NCBI GenBank assembly: GCA_002281575.1
Contig: NCGN01000002.1
Location: 248,001-312,000, forward strand
Source: Sphingobacteriia bacterium 28-36-52
GTDB lineage: Bacteria > Bacteroidota > Bacteroidia > Chitinophagales > Chitinophagaceae
Reading direction: 5' to 3'
DNA length: 64,000 nucleotides
The stretch's first letter is position 1, and each line of letters opens with the position of its first letter. Both the position numbers and the translations under genes were made by a program. Under the pieces are notes generated by a model that saw nothing but the letters and a program-made list of their open reading frames with translations, did no database searches and had not been told where the DNA came from. Below, in pieces: positions 25,255 through 34,884 of the stretch.

Positions 25255-26387
25255 TTTGGCAAATATAAAATGGATTCTCGAACTATGGCAGCCCAGTTAA
25301 ATGCTTTGTAAAAGGCTTTTGGAGTTTCATGCATTTCGTTGATGGGTATTTGAATCATGGCCCTTGCAAATTCATCCCAATTGTAGTCTTCTACCACAAT
25401 TAGTTGATTATTTAGCATGTTTTTATTGAAGCCATCGCAACTTTTTTTGCATGCTATTACAGTTAATCCAGCAGCAACTGCATCTGTAATTTTGGTTTTT
25501 ACACCAGTACCTAAAGTAATGGGGCAAATAAAGCAGTGGGCACCTTGATTGTACAATTCAATATGTTCAACAAAGCCCTTAAATAGAATAGTGGGACAAG
25601 CTAATAGCTGTGCTTCCCAATTGGGTTTAATTTGCACTCCACAAATTATGATTCGATAATTTAAACTAGCTTGGTTAAGCCTTGGAACTAGTTCATTTAA
25701 AATGATATAAAGCGCATCTTCATTGGGTATATAATCTAGGGTTCCATTAAATAAAAATAATTTTGTGTCAGCTGAAAGCGAGTGAAGGGTCAAAATGCTT
25801 TGCTTGCTTTCTGTTTTTTCTGATTGGGAATAGGGTGTTTCTAAAAAAGTTCCATAAGGTATAGTGTATGAAATGGTTGCATTAACTTTCCAATGTTCAA
25901 TGGCATATAGTCGTTCTTCGTCGGAAATAAAAAAATTACGATCTGCATGTTGAAGTACCCATTTTTCATACACTTCATATAATCGCCATCCCCATCTACC
26001 CATATCTCTAAAACGGAATGCCTCTAAATTGGCCGATTTAATGATTAATTTTCTACCCGTTAAGAAACGGAGTAAAACACCCAACCAGCCATAATAGCTG
26101 TGATCTATTATGATGATATCTATTTTTTCTTTTTTGATTATTTGAACCAATTTAAAACAATAAAATAGGTTCAGAAATCCATACCAATGATTAAATAAGA
26201 AAGGAAGCACGTTCAACTCCTTTTCAGATAAAACGGCTTCCTTGTTATCTTTTGAAACAGCTAAAACAACTTTTGTTTGTTTGGCTAGTTCCTTGTAATA
26301 GTCAACAATATATTTTTGACCACCCATTAAAGCGGGGAACACTTTAAATGAAACTATTCCCAGCACGCTGGGCTTTTTAGGGAGCAT
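25251..26387 (-). CDS. GT4-type (group 1) glycosyltransferase
   Basis: The protein (378 aa) has a GT-B fold. An N-terminal acceptor domain (GGQKYIVDYYKEL) is followed by the donor-binding domain, with FNGTLDYIPNEDAL, FKGFVEHIELYNQGAHCFICPITLGTGVKTKITDAVAAG and the glutamate-free variant of the E-x7-E region. The GTGVKTKI segment is the usual nucleotide-sugar site. It overlaps the GT2 gene at ATGA and shares one base with the upstream gene stop (TAATG), so translation is coupled. It probably acts in cell-surface glycan assembly. Confidence 0.88.
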   Translation of the reverse strand: MLPKKPSVLGIVSFKVFPALMGGQKYIVDYYKELAKQTKVVLAVSKDNKEAVLSEKELNVLPFLFNHWYGFLNLFYCFKLVQIIKKEKIDIIIIDHSYYGWLGVLLRFLTGRKLIIKSANLEAFRFRDMGRWGWRLYEVYEKWVLQHADRNFFISDEERLYAIEHWKVNATISYTIPYGTFLETPYSQSEKTESKQSILTLHSLSADTKLFLFNGTLDYIPNEDALYIILNELVPRLNQASLNYRIIICGVQIKPNWEAQLLACPTILFKGFVEHIELYNQGAHCFICPITLGTGVKTKITDAVAAGLTVIACKKSCDGFNKNMLNNQLIVVEDYNWDEFARAMIQIPINEMHETPKAFYKAFNWAAIVRESILYLPK

Positions 26388-28879
26388 TATGCGGTTTTCG
26401 TTTTTTTGAAACTGGTGATAATTGACCCTAATAATAGTAACCAGATAATAACAGATGATCCTACCGCTGCTTTAGAACCTATTGCATAAGAAGCAGGCTC
26501 AAACTTGAATTCGATGGTATGTTCGCCTGCAGGAATTTCCATCCCTCTTAGTACATAGTTGGTTTGCAAGATGGCAGATTCTTTTCCATCAATAAATGCT
26601 TTCCATCCAGCATCATAAAACACTTCACTAAAAACCGCAAACTGATTGACACTAGATTTATACTTATAAGTTGCAGCATCATTTTCGTTCTTTAATAATT
26701 GAATACTTGCAGTACTATCATATTGAATGACGCCAATTCTAGTTTTGTCTTTTTGATCTAATAAAGCGGTTTCTGAAGGATTAAAATCGCTAATTGATTT
26801 CATAATAGCGGCAGGTCCTTCCTTATATTCAACCGATTTAACCAACCATGCTGCACCCAGTGCATTGGGGTTTTGCTGAACGGTTGCTTGACCAGTTTGT
26901 GGATCAGGCATAATCAGGTATTTGGTATTCAGCATATTCAAAGCAGGCATACAATTGGGAAACTTAAAGAATTGATTTTCTATTAAATCTTGGTAGATGC
27001 TCAATTTTGCTGGGTGATATCCACCTACCGATTTATGAAAATATGCAGTAAGTGCCCCACCATTAAATGCAGCAGAAACTCCTTGGGTTAAGTTTAATAC
27101 CCTATAATAGCTGGTATCTTTTAATATTTCCTGGTCTGCTGCAGATGGAGTAAAGTTGTTCTCGTATTCTGCAGCATCTTGGTAATTATCTGCATTCAAA
27201 TATTTACTATTAATACTAAATACATCAATCATGGCGAAAATGCCTATGATAGCTGTGATGATAATTGGATTAATTTTTTGTTTGATGGCGGCAAACACAG
27301 CAGCTCCAGCCACTGCGCAGAATAATAGGGTTCTTAATAAGTCTCCCAACACCAAATTTTTTCTATCTTCTCTTAACCCATCAACAAATGATTTTACTGG
27401 GGCTTCTATTTGTGCACGCTGTGTAGCATCAGGTATTTTGCTAATTTGATCCATTAACATTTTATCGCCTGAATTACTAAAGTCTGCAGTTAAATAAACC
27501 AATAAGGCAATTCCAAAAACAGCAGCAACTGCCATTAATCCTTTCTTGTATTTTTCCCAAAGCAAAGTTTTGTTTTCTTCGGTAATAATGGTATTTAGAG
27601 ACAATGCGGCCAACATGCAAAGCAAGAAAGTGGGAACAACCAAAATCATACTTGGAGCTCTAAACTTGTCGTAAACAGGTAAGTATTTGAGCATGGCAAT
27701 ATTGAATCCCTCTAAATATTTGCCCCAACTCAGCATCAAGGTGAATACAATGGCAGCCCCCATCCAATAAGTATATTTTTTATCTACGATCACGAATCCA
27801 ATTAATGCTAAAAAGCAAACGATTGCGCCTGCATAAGGAGGGCCAGATGTGCCAACACCATCAATCCCTCCCCAATAAAATTGGATATACCCTTGTATTT
27901 GCTGGGCCAGCTCTTGTGGCATTTGTTGCAATGCTGCAACGGCTTGAGACTTTTCTTGTGCCACTTCTAGTTGGTTACTGCTACCTCCATAAAATCGGGG
28001 GAACATCATCACCAACGGTTCTGTTTTATATACACTATAGCTTAATGCATAATCTTTGCTTAGGCCAGTCTTGGTTACATTGGTTGTGCTGTTTGCTAAT
28101 ACACTTCCTCCTCTAATTGTTTTTTTTGCATATTCATAAGTGGTAAACAGCGTAACTGCATTTACCAAGATTCCCAATGCTGCGGCCATAATAGCTAACC
28201 CTGCTGATTTACCTAAATGCTTCCAATCTTTTGCTTTTATACAAGTAACTGCAAAAGCAACACTCATAAATAATATGATCAAAAACCCATAATAAGTAAT
28301 TTGCAAATGGTTTGCGCCTAATAGGAGTGCAGTAAATAGTCCCGTCAAAGCCGTGCCCGCAATATATCTTTTGTTGTAAATCAAAATCAATGATCCAATT
28401 ACTGCTGGCAAATAGGCAATGGCATTCATTTTAGTGTCATGCCCCGCTGCAAGTATTATTGGATTATAAGTTGCATATGTGTATGCCAATGCGCTAAAAA
28501 TGCCTATATATGCATTGATGCTTAATACTTGTGTTAAAAAGTAAAAACACAAACAAGCCAAAAAGAAAACACCAACGGGTTTGGGCAAACCTAATAAAAT
28601 GATATCGCCTAAATACCCTACAGAAACAGGGTTTTCACTTATGCCAGTTATTTGATAAGCGGGCATTCCTCCAAACATACCATTCGTCCAAAGAGGGAAA
28701 TGACCAGTGCGCTCTTTTGCCTGAAATGAATTTTGAGCCATCCCTTTCCATTGGGTTACATCGTGTTGCTGCAATACTTTTCCTTCCAATGCTGGCTTAC
28801 AATAAATAAGGGCAACTAATAAGAAAATCACCACTGCAAGTGCGTGTGGCATTAAGGCTTTCCAATTGATCCTGTTCAT
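26387..28879 (-). CDS. YfhO family membrane protein
   Basis: The protein (830 aa from the ATG at 28879) has an N-terminal block of about 12 membrane helices, and a periplasmic C-terminal domain (about 560-800) followed by a final helix and a short basic tail. YfhO proteins are polytopic GT-C-like proteins; in Gram-positive bacteria a relative glycosylates lipoteichoic acid. The first loop acidic pair in QQHDVTQWKGM resembles the family's catalytic-loop position. A TTG-started extension of 7 residues exists but is unlikely. Its position ahead of two glycosyltransferases points to envelope glycan modification. Confidence 0.85.
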   Translation of the reverse strand: MNRINWKALMPHALAVVIFLLVALIYCKPALEGKVLQQHDVTQWKGMAQNSFQAKERTGHFPLWTNGMFGGMPAYQITGISENPVSVGYLGDIILLGLPKPVGVFFLACLCFYFLTQVLSINAYIGIFSALAYTYATYNPIILAAGHDTKMNAIAYLPAVIGSLILIYNKRYIAGTALTGLFTALLLGANHLQITYYGFLIILFMSVAFAVTCIKAKDWKHLGKSAGLAIMAAALGILVNAVTLFTTYEYAKKTIRGGSVLANSTTNVTKTGLSKDYALSYSVYKTEPLVMMFPRFYGGSSNQLEVAQEKSQAVAALQQMPQELAQQIQGYIQFYWGGIDGVGTSGPPYAGAIVCFLALIGFVIVDKKYTYWMGAAIVFTLMLSWGKYLEGFNIAMLKYLPVYDKFRAPSMILVVPTFLLCMLAALSLNTIITEENKTLLWEKYKKGLMAVAAVFGIALLVYLTADFSNSGDKMLMDQISKIPDATQRAQIEAPVKSFVDGLREDRKNLVLGDLLRTLLFCAVAGAAVFAAIKQKINPIIITAIIGIFAMIDVFSINSKYLNADNYQDAAEYENNFTPSAADQEILKDTSYYRVLNLTQGVSAAFNGGALTAYFHKSVGGYHPAKLSIYQDLIENQFFKFPNCMPALNMLNTKYLIMPDPQTGQATVQQNPNALGAAWLVKSVEYKEGPAAIMKSISDFNPSETALLDQKDKTRIGVIQYDSTASIQLLKNENDAATYKYKSSVNQFAVFSEVFYDAGWKAFIDGKESAILQTNYVLRGMEIPAGEHTIEFKFEPASYAIGSKAAVGSSVIIWLLLLGSIITSFKKTKTA

Positions 28880-28918
28880 AGAATTTAAAATATGCAGCAA
28901 ACCTAATAACTTTATGGT

Positions 28919-29203
28919 ATGAGACCACTTTTATTTGCCACAAGAATGGCTTTTATCTGTAATATGCTATTTATTTTATGTTTAATCGTACAAAGAACCT
29001 ATGATTTTATACCCAATAAAGACCTTAGTGCTATGGTTGTATTATTGGGTTGGATTGTAGCCCCTATACAGAATTTGATTGCGAACATTTGGTATGGATT
29101 GGTGTTAGTCAGTAAATCAACCATACGTTTGCCACTGTGGATAGCAGTGACTAATATGGTATTATTGATTATCCAATTTATTGTATTTATAATACTCCCT
29201 TAG
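28919..29203 (+). CDS. Small membrane protein of unknown function
   Basis: The protein (94 aa) has three membrane helices (about 8-27, 37-60, 72-93), with the conserved-looking WIVAPIQNLIANIWYG between them. I do not recognise a named family. The start codon lies just 4 bases after a TAnnTTTG-like box (TAACTTTA at 28907), so the transcript may be leaderless. Its stop overlaps the GTG start of the queuosine-precursor transporter gene by one base, so the two are coupled. Confidence 0.75.
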   Translation: MRPLLFATRMAFICNMLFILCLIVQRTYDFIPNKDLSAMVVLLGWIVAPIQNLIANIWYGLVLVSKSTIRLPLWIAVTNMVLLIIQFIVFIILP

Positions 29204-29985
29204 TGATAAGTAAAATATTAAATGATCGCCCAACTAAACTTTTCTTGGGTATAACCGCCTTCTTCGTAGCAAATGCTTTAATTGCCGAATGTATAGGTGG
29301 GAAAATTTTTTCTCTCGAAAAGTTATTGGGTATTGAACCGTTCAACTTTAGCCTTTTCGGCCAATCTGGGTTGGCATTCAATCTTACTTGTGGGGTGCTT
29401 TTATGGCCGCTGGAATTTGTAATCACCGATATCGTAAATGAATATTATGGCCCCAAGTCGGTAAAACGAATTAGCTATACTGCAGTAGTATTAATATTAT
29501 ATGCCTTTATTATGTTTTACGCTGCTATGGAAATTCCACCCGCCGATTTTTGGGTAGGTTCTGGAACAGACAAAGGGATACCCAATATGCAGTTGGCTTT
29601 TGGTGGCATTTTTGGTCAGGGTATGTGGATTATAGTAGGAAGTTTAACGGCCTTCTTAGTAAGTCAAATAGTAGATGTGACTGTTTTCCATAAAATCAAA
29701 AAAGCCACTGGAGAAAAATGGGTTTGGTTAAGGGCTACAGGGTCAACTTTGGTTTCTCAAATGGTAGACAGTTTTGTGGTTTTATTTATTGCTTTTAAAA
29801 TTGGAAATGGTTGGAGCTGGCAATTGGTCTTGGCAATAGGGGTAGTGAATTATATGTATAAGTTTACAATGGCTATTTTATTAACCCCGTTGATTTATTT
29901 TATTGAGAAAAAAATAGAAAACTACGTTGGTAAAGAAACAGCTTACAAAATGAAAAAGGAAGCAATGGGACTGGCCAACGAATAA
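29203..29985 (+). CDS. Queuosine precursor transporter (VUT/YhhQ, DUF165 family)
   Basis: The protein (260 aa) has six or seven membrane helices and the DUF165 signatures: ANALIAECIGGKIF, EFVITDIVNEYYGP and RATGSTLVSQMVDSFVVLFIAF. Members such as YhhQ import queuosine precursors (preQ0/preQ1) for tRNA modification. The start is a GTG overlapping the previous stop. No preQ1 riboswitch is seen upstream of the two-gene unit. It ends 6 bases from a convergent gene. Confidence 0.9.
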   Translation: MISKILNDRPTKLFLGITAFFVANALIAECIGGKIFSLEKLLGIEPFNFSLFGQSGLAFNLTCGVLLWPLEFVITDIVNEYYGPKSVKRISYTAVVLILYAFIMFYAAMEIPPADFWVGSGTDKGIPNMQLAFGGIFGQGMWIIVGSLTAFLVSQIVDVTVFHKIKKATGEKWVWLRATGSTLVSQMVDSFVVLFIAFKIGNGWSWQLVLAIGVVNYMYKFTMAILLTPLIYFIEKKIENYVGKETAYKMKKEAMGLANE

Positions 29986-29991
29986 GAATGT

Positions 29992-30543
29992 TTACGCAAC
30001 TGCATTTTTAGAAAGTGAACCCGAATTGTTAGGGTCTAAATGATCAATAATATAATCATAGTGTTCTCTCTCCAATCTTTTTTGGTCTACTCTATGTTTT
30101 ACTAAAACACTCACCCCATAAATAAGATAAGCTGCTTGAATATATACAAGTAGTTGAAAAATGCCCAATGCCAGTGTATTATAATAAGACCATTTTTTAT
30201 ATGCAGGCAATTCACCCATATAGTATCTCCACTTTATGTTGATGGGTAATGCATATGTATATATAAAGAGTATAGTGGCTATTAATAAACAAGAAAAGAA
30301 TACATGTGCCCAAGAAGCAAAAAAGCTTCTCTGTCCTAAATCTCTTAAAACGGAATGCATCATAAAAGGGATAAGCATTACCAATAAACTGATACCAATT
30401 AGGGTGGGGAACGTTAAAATGTAATAATTATCGTCTATGTACACCAATGCCACATCGCTGTAAGCAGCGTAGTTGGCCAATAGGCCAAATAGTATAGGTA
30501 CCGCCCAGAGTAAGTTCTCTGCACGGATGAGTCTTGCTGTCAT
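29992..30543 (-). CDS. Four- to five-helix membrane protein of unknown function
   Basis: The protein (183 aa) has about four membrane helices (roughly 11-26, 42-62, 76-98, 120-145) and a charged cytoplasmic tail (HRVDQKRLEREHYDYIIDHLDP). I do not recognise its family. It is a lone minus-strand gene convergent with the queuosine-precursor transporter and divergent from the TrmH-like gene. Its length, composition and codon use look like those of a real gene. No function can be assigned. Confidence 0.65.
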   Translation of the reverse strand: MTARLIRAENLLWAVPILFGLLANYAAYSDVALVYIDDNYYILTFPTLIGISLLVMLIPFMMHSVLRDLGQRSFFASWAHVFFSCLLIATILFIYTYALPINIKWRYYMGELPAYKKWSYYNTLALGIFQLLVYIQAAYLIYGVSVLVKHRVDQKRLEREHYDYIIDHLDPNNSGSLSKNAVA

Positions 30544-30654
30544 AGGGTTGACGAACGGGTACAGAACAAAAATATATTAATAATTCAAGACTAAATTGCA
30601 ATTTTGCTTTATTTTATCCCAATTTACCTTAAAATACCAACCTGTTTGTACCGA

Positions 30655-31245
30655 ATGACACCTGAAAGAGCTCGAAAATTAGACGAAGTAATTAATAAAC
30701 GCCAGAATGGCCTTACTGTGGTTATGGAAAATGTACATGATCCCCATAATATTTATGCGGTGATGAGAACTTGTGACGCAGTGGGCATTCAAGATATTTA
30801 TGTCTTGAACACAGAATTGCCTAAGGATGGATATTTTGGAATTAAAAGCAGTAGTAGCGCCAATAAATGGTTGACCATTCATTCATTTAACAATGTTAAA
30901 GATTGCTTTGACGAATTACGAACAAAATACCAATCCATTTATACTACCTACTTGGGGGAATCAAGTAAGTCGGTCTATGATATCAATTTCACTAATAGTA
31001 TTGCCTTAGTTTTTGGCAATGAACACAAAGGCGTTTCAAAAGAAGCCAGAGACTTGGCGGATGGCAATTTTATTATACCCCAAGTTGGAATGATTCCTAG
31101 TTTAAATATTTCTGTAGCTTGTGCAGTTGCTATCTATGAAGCTTTCAGGCAAAGAAAAGTAGCTGGATTATATGATCAACATGCACAGCCGCATCCAGCT
31201 GCAGCAGAAATAAAATCTTTATGGGCAAGTTTCTCAGCTAGTTGA
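30655..31245 (+). CDS. TrmH/SpoU family tRNA or rRNA 2'-O-methyltransferase
   Basis: The protein (196 aa from the ATG at 30655) is a SPOUT methyltransferase. All three motifs are present: ENVHDPHNIYAVMRTCDAVG (with the motif 1 Asn and Arg), ALVFGNEHKGVSKE and PQVGMIPSLNISVACAVAIYEAFRQR, which form the trefoil knot. The 196-residue length and short C-terminus favour TrmH, which methylates G18 of tRNA, but rRNA cannot be excluded. An upstream TTG extension of 17 residues is unlikely. It overlaps the convergent BrkB gene by 12 bases. Confidence 0.88.
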   Translation: MTPERARKLDEVINKRQNGLTVVMENVHDPHNIYAVMRTCDAVGIQDIYVLNTELPKDGYFGIKSSSSANKWLTIHSFNNVKDCFDELRTKYQSIYTTYLGESSKSVYDINFTNSIALVFGNEHKGVSKEARDLADGNFIIPQVGMIPSLNISVACAVAIYEAFRQRKVAGLYDQHAQPHPAAAEIKSLWASFSAS

Positions 31246-32184
31246 TTCTTGTAGTTTTTTCCTTTGTGCAGCATGTTGGGTTAAATAGGTAATGCTTACA
31301 TTTAATTCAAAACCAATTAATAGAATTAGTGAATTGATGTATGCAAGAATCATTAAGATCATAATAGTACCTATTGATCCGTATACCTTATTATAATTTC
31401 CAAAATTGTTCACCCAATATGAGAACAATAAGGTAGTACTTAATATAAGTGCTGTAGCTAAAAGCGAACCAGGCGAAACCAGCTTCCACCTGATTTTTAC
31501 GGATGGGGCATATTTATAAATAAAAGCAATTCCATAAAAGAATAACCCAATAATCACAATCCATCTTATACTGTTTAGCCAAGCTAGATTTGATTTTTTA
31601 AGTCCTAGTAGTTTGCGTAGCAAATAAGTGAGTTGCTCTTGCCCTAATAAAATTAAGGTAGAAGCAATAAGTAGTAAAATGATTATTGTAGTTAGTTGTA
31701 TGGCCTTCCAACGCTGGTGAAGAAAAAATCTTTTGTGCTCCATAATAGACCTGTCAAAAGTGATAATGAGAGACATCATTGCATTAGAAGCATAATAAAC
31801 CACCAACAAAAATCCAAATGAAAATACCCCTAAACTTCTCTGCATTAGGTCGTCCATTAAATTGGCAATAATTTTATAGGTGTTCGAGTTTGGGCTTATG
31901 TCTTCAAATAACCCAAGCATTTGTTGCTTAATATTTAGAAATTCAGGAAAATAAGGTAGAATTGAAAACAAGAATAATATGGTTGCCGGAAGCGCCATGA
32001 TTAAATTGAAAGAAATTGCGGCAGCTCTTTCATTTAATCCAATTTTGTTTACTTGTTTTATAAAGAAAACGACAACATCGTACAAAGGAATGCCTTGGAA
32101 GCCCGGAATATACATGGCTTTACTTTTTCGAATAACAAAAGCAATAGGAGGCCAATTCAATATAATTCTTTCGAGTTTAGTCAT
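31234..32184 (-). CDS. YihY/BrkB family membrane protein
   Basis: The protein (316 aa) has about six membrane helices and typical YihY motifs: NERAAAISFNLIMALPATILFLFSILPYF, RSLGVFSFGFLLVVYYASNAMMSLI and YGSIGTIMILMILAYINSLILLIGFELN. The family was once named ribonuclease BN by mistake; it is now thought to be a transporter or lipid-handling protein, and its biochemical role is not settled. It lies 1 base after mltG on the same strand. Confidence 0.88.
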   Translation of the reverse strand: MTKLERIILNWPPIAFVIRKSKAMYIPGFQGIPLYDVVVFFIKQVNKIGLNERAAAISFNLIMALPATILFLFSILPYFPEFLNIKQQMLGLFEDISPNSNTYKIIANLMDDLMQRSLGVFSFGFLLVVYYASNAMMSLIITFDRSIMEHKRFFLHQRWKAIQLTTIIILLLIASTLILLGQEQLTYLLRKLLGLKKSNLAWLNSIRWIVIIGLFFYGIAFIYKYAPSVKIRWKLVSPGSLLATALILSTTLLFSYWVNNFGNYNKVYGSIGTIMILMILAYINSLILLIGFELNVSITYLTQHAAQRKKLQESTS

Positions 32185-32185
32185 G

Positions 32186-33265
32186 CTATGGTTTTTCAGC
32201 CCTTTTTTTCAACATATAATCATCTAATTTTTTCTGGTATTCTTTTGCTTTGGCATTGTGTTCTTCATAATTATTACTAAAATGGTGATAGCCACTAAAA
32301 TCACTCTTTGCTACAAAATAAATATAGTCTGTTTGAGGCGCATCTAACACAATATCAATGGTTTTAGGTGAAGGGGTACATATAGGTCCCGGTGGTAAGC
32401 CTTTAACTTTGTAGGTGTTGTATGGGGAAGGGTTGGTTAAATACTTTTCATAAATACGCGTAATGGTAAAATCATTCATTGCATATTTGATGGTTGGACA
32501 TGCTTGCAAAGGCATTTGTTTTTTTAATCGATTAATATAAACACTCGCAATTTTGTATTTATCTGCATCATAGTTGGTTTCTTCATCTACAATAGAAGCA
32601 AGAATATACACTTGCTCGGGTGTCATTTTTATAGCTGCTGCTTTTTGAAGTCTATTATTTTTCTCCCAGAAATTTTTAGATCCTGTACTTAGTTTCTGAA
32701 GTATGGTCTTCATAGAAGCATCTGCAAAATAGTTATAAGTGTCGGGTATTATTTTGGTAAATAATAAAGTGGTGTCTGAATTAATTTCTGCTAATGAATC
32801 ATTCGAGCTTAAATAGTCCATAACTGTGCTAGAATCGGTCATAAACTGTTTGCTGATTAACTTAGCCAGCTCTGCCTTGGTTCTAACTCTATTGATGACT
32901 AATTTAACTTCTGCCAGCTTACCATTTTTAAGCATTCTAACAATATCTAAGATGCTTTGACCTTTCTTTATTTCGTACCTGCCTGGTTTCATTTTATCCC
33001 AAATATTAAAAGGGGCGCCAGCTATTCCTAAAAGACTATTAAATCTTAGAATACCTGCATCTTCAAAAACTTTTAAAACCGCAGATTTTTGGGTATTGTC
33101 CTTTTCAATAGTTACCATTCTGCTTTTTTCATTAAATGCCGTTGCAGATAAAGCAAAAAGCCAATAGCTAATAAATGCAATTAAAACAATTGCTATAGTA
33201 ATAAAGAGTAAAGTTTTTTTAGAACTACTGGTTGCTTTGGGCGATGATTGTTTTTTTCGAGCCAT
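32186..33265 (-). CDS. mltG: MltG, endolytic peptidoglycan transglycosylase
   Basis: The protein (359 aa) has a basic N-terminus, one membrane anchor (about 18-40), a LysM-like region and a YceG catalytic domain. In ILASIVDEETNYDADK the glutamate aligned to the E. coli catalytic Glu218 is Glu229; a neighbouring Glu is Asp here. The later motifs QACPTIKYA, NPSPYNTYKVKGLPPGPICTP and FVAKSDFSGYHHFS are typical. MltG cleaves nascent glycan strands and sets their length. It follows secG after a terminator and is next to the BrkB gene. Confidence 0.93.
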   Translation of the reverse strand: MARKKQSSPKATSSSKKTLLFITIAIVLIAFISYWLFALSATAFNEKSRMVTIEKDNTQKSAVLKVFEDAGILRFNSLLGIAGAPFNIWDKMKPGRYEIKKGQSILDIVRMLKNGKLAEVKLVINRVRTKAELAKLISKQFMTDSSTVMDYLSSNDSLAEINSDTTLLFTKIIPDTYNYFADASMKTILQKLSTGSKNFWEKNNRLQKAAAIKMTPEQVYILASIVDEETNYDADKYKIASVYINRLKKQMPLQACPTIKYAMNDFTITRIYEKYLTNPSPYNTYKVKGLPPGPICTPSPKTIDIVLDAPQTDYIYFVAKSDFSGYHHFSNNYEEHNAKAKEYQKKLDDYMLKKRAEKP

Positions 33266-33282
33266 AAAGTAAAATAAATAAA

Positions 33283-33312
33283 AAACCCTGTCTTTTTTAC
33301 AAGGCAGGGTTT
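33283..33312 (-). terminator. Intrinsic terminator after secG
   Basis: AAACCCTGTC pairs with GGCAGGGTTT (one T-G wobble) over a 10-base loop. On the minus strand it is followed by a TTTATTTATTTT tract. It lies between the secG stop and the mltG start and separates the miaB-secG block from mltG. Confidence 0.8.
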
Positions 33313-33331
33313 AAAATAAGTGGAAATATCT

Positions 33332-33691
33332 TTATTTCTTAGATGTATCAGTTTTTGTTGGTACTGTAGCAGCGGGTGCTTGTTGAACACCAGAAGCAGC
33401 AGGAGCAGGGCTAGTTGTAGTGGTATTGATCTTCTGAAGAACTTCAGTGTCAACATCAGTTGAACCGCCTTTTAAAAACAAAGTAGAGAATAATGCCAAT
33501 AGGGCTATGATAGCGGCAAAAATCCAAGTGCCTTTCTCTAAAACATCGGTTGTTTGCTTAACACCCATTAATTGATTGCTGATTCCGCCCACATTACCGG
33601 CTAAACCACCACCTTTGGGATTTTGAATTAATACCATAAAGGCCAAGCCCACAGCTGCAATCACAATTAGAACCAAGAACAGATAAATCAT
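33332..33691 (-). CDS. secG: SecG, protein translocase subunit
   Basis: The protein (119 aa) has two membrane helices joined by the SecG signature VLIQNPKGGGLAGNVGGISNQLMG. The second helix is followed by an alanine, proline and threonine-rich C-terminal tail (about 83-119). The tail is longer than in E. coli SecG, which is usual in Bacteroidota. SecG aids protein translocation through SecYEG. The stop of the TPR gene lies 1 base upstream, so translation is coupled. Confidence 0.93.
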   Translation of the reverse strand: MIYLFLVLIVIAAVGLAFMVLIQNPKGGGLAGNVGGISNQLMGVKQTTDVLEKGTWIFAAIIALLALFSTLFLKGGSTDVDTEVLQKINTTTTSPAPAASGVQQAPAATVPTKTDTSKK

Positions 33692-33692
33692 T

Positions 33693-34862
33693 TTAAATAC
33701 CTTTTAATTGTTGAATTTTGTCTGCAAAATAAGCGGTTTTTTCAGGATTAGAGAAACTTAATTTGATATAAAGCTGGATTGCTTTATCAATTTGGCCTTG
33801 TTTTGCTAATACTTCAGCCATTGTTTCGGTCAAAATTTCTTTAGATTCGTTAGAAACCAAGGCTGTTTCAGCTACTTTCTTCTCTTGTTCAGGACTAGTA
33901 CCAAGGTCTTCAGGGTTTGGACTATGATTTTTCATGTCTTTTAACCAATCTGTAAACCTTCTCAATTTGGTAGTAAGTTTGTCTTGCGGAATCTTACTTA
34001 AATCAATTTGAATACCCTGTGAAGCGAAATAATCAATTGTATGTAATTTATCTTGAATAGGCTCAATGGCTAGCTCTGTTTCTTTCTCTATTGGTTTTCT
34101 AAATTCAGCCAACTGATTAGACAAAATACTGGCAATTTTGGCATCGCTCTTATCTTGATCGGGGTGTGTAATTGTGCTACTCGTTTCTTCTTCACTGTAT
34201 TCCTGTTCGGGCAATAGCGGCTCAAGAATAACTTGCTTTGCTTCAATTGGAGCAGGCATTTCGGTGGGTTCCGTGCCATTTAAAGCACTAAATACAGGGT
34301 CGAAAGGTTCGCTATTGGGAACTTCAGGCAGCGTATAATCCACAGGCGCTGAAGGGGTATTTTCTCTAATAACCGGAATGATCGTTCCAGGTTTATCAAT
34401 AGGTTCAATGCCTTTCATTAATTCTCTAACACTCTCTATAGTCGGTATGGAGATATCTGGATTAGGCAGTTCAGGAGCTTCAAAACTCTTTTCTGCAGAT
34501 TCAATGGTTTCTTCAATTTTGGGCAAACTGATCATTTCATCCCACTCAATATCCTTTTGACGAATGGAGCGAAGCAACGCGGTATCCAATTCTTGTTTTG
34601 GAGCCTGATCAATACCTGGGTCTTTTAATGCTTCTAGTTGAAATTGAAGCCAATGAGGATTCGTAAAATACAGCGCCGTTTTCATGGCTTGTGAACCAAC
34701 CAAAGGGTGATCTTCTTTTTTTAATTTTGCAGCAAATAAGTATTGTCCTGGCGAAAAGAAAGGATAATCGTGCACCAATTTTTCTATTGCTTCCATTTTA
34801 ATGGAAGATAGGTCGGCACTGCCTGTTAAATGAACTAAAGCTTTTTCCTGCGTAAATTTCAT
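33693..34862 (-). CDS. TPR-like protein of unknown function
   Basis: The protein (389 aa) has an N-terminal alpha-helical domain (YPFFSPGQYLFAAKLKKEDH, then YFTNPHWLQFQL) of a type that recurs in Bacteroidota proteins beside lptE and secG. A long acidic, proline-rich disordered middle (about 110-290) and a C-terminal TPR-like unit (AEVLAKQGQIDKAIQLYIKLSFSNPEK) follow. There is no signal peptide. The fixed place between lptE and secG suggests an envelope-assembly role, but this is inference. Confidence 0.75.
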   Translation of the reverse strand: MKFTQEKALVHLTGSADLSSIKMEAIEKLVHDYPFFSPGQYLFAAKLKKEDHPLVGSQAMKTALYFTNPHWLQFQLEALKDPGIDQAPKQELDTALLRSIRQKDIEWDEMISLPKIEETIESAEKSFEAPELPNPDISIPTIESVRELMKGIEPIDKPGTIIPVIRENTPSAPVDYTLPEVPNSEPFDPVFSALNGTEPTEMPAPIEAKQVILEPLLPEQEYSEEETSSTITHPDQDKSDAKIASILSNQLAEFRKPIEKETELAIEPIQDKLHTIDYFASQGIQIDLSKIPQDKLTTKLRRFTDWLKDMKNHSPNPEDLGTSPEQEKKVAETALVSNESKEILTETMAEVLAKQGQIDKAIQLYIKLSFSNPEKTAYFADKIQQLKGI

Positions 34863-34884
34863 AAAAAATAAAGATACAACTCTC

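Noticed and set aside
33193..33456. Open frame of 87 codons on the minus strand across the mltG/secG junction
   Set aside because: It runs out of phase through secG and the terminator hairpin into mltG; it is a shadow frame.
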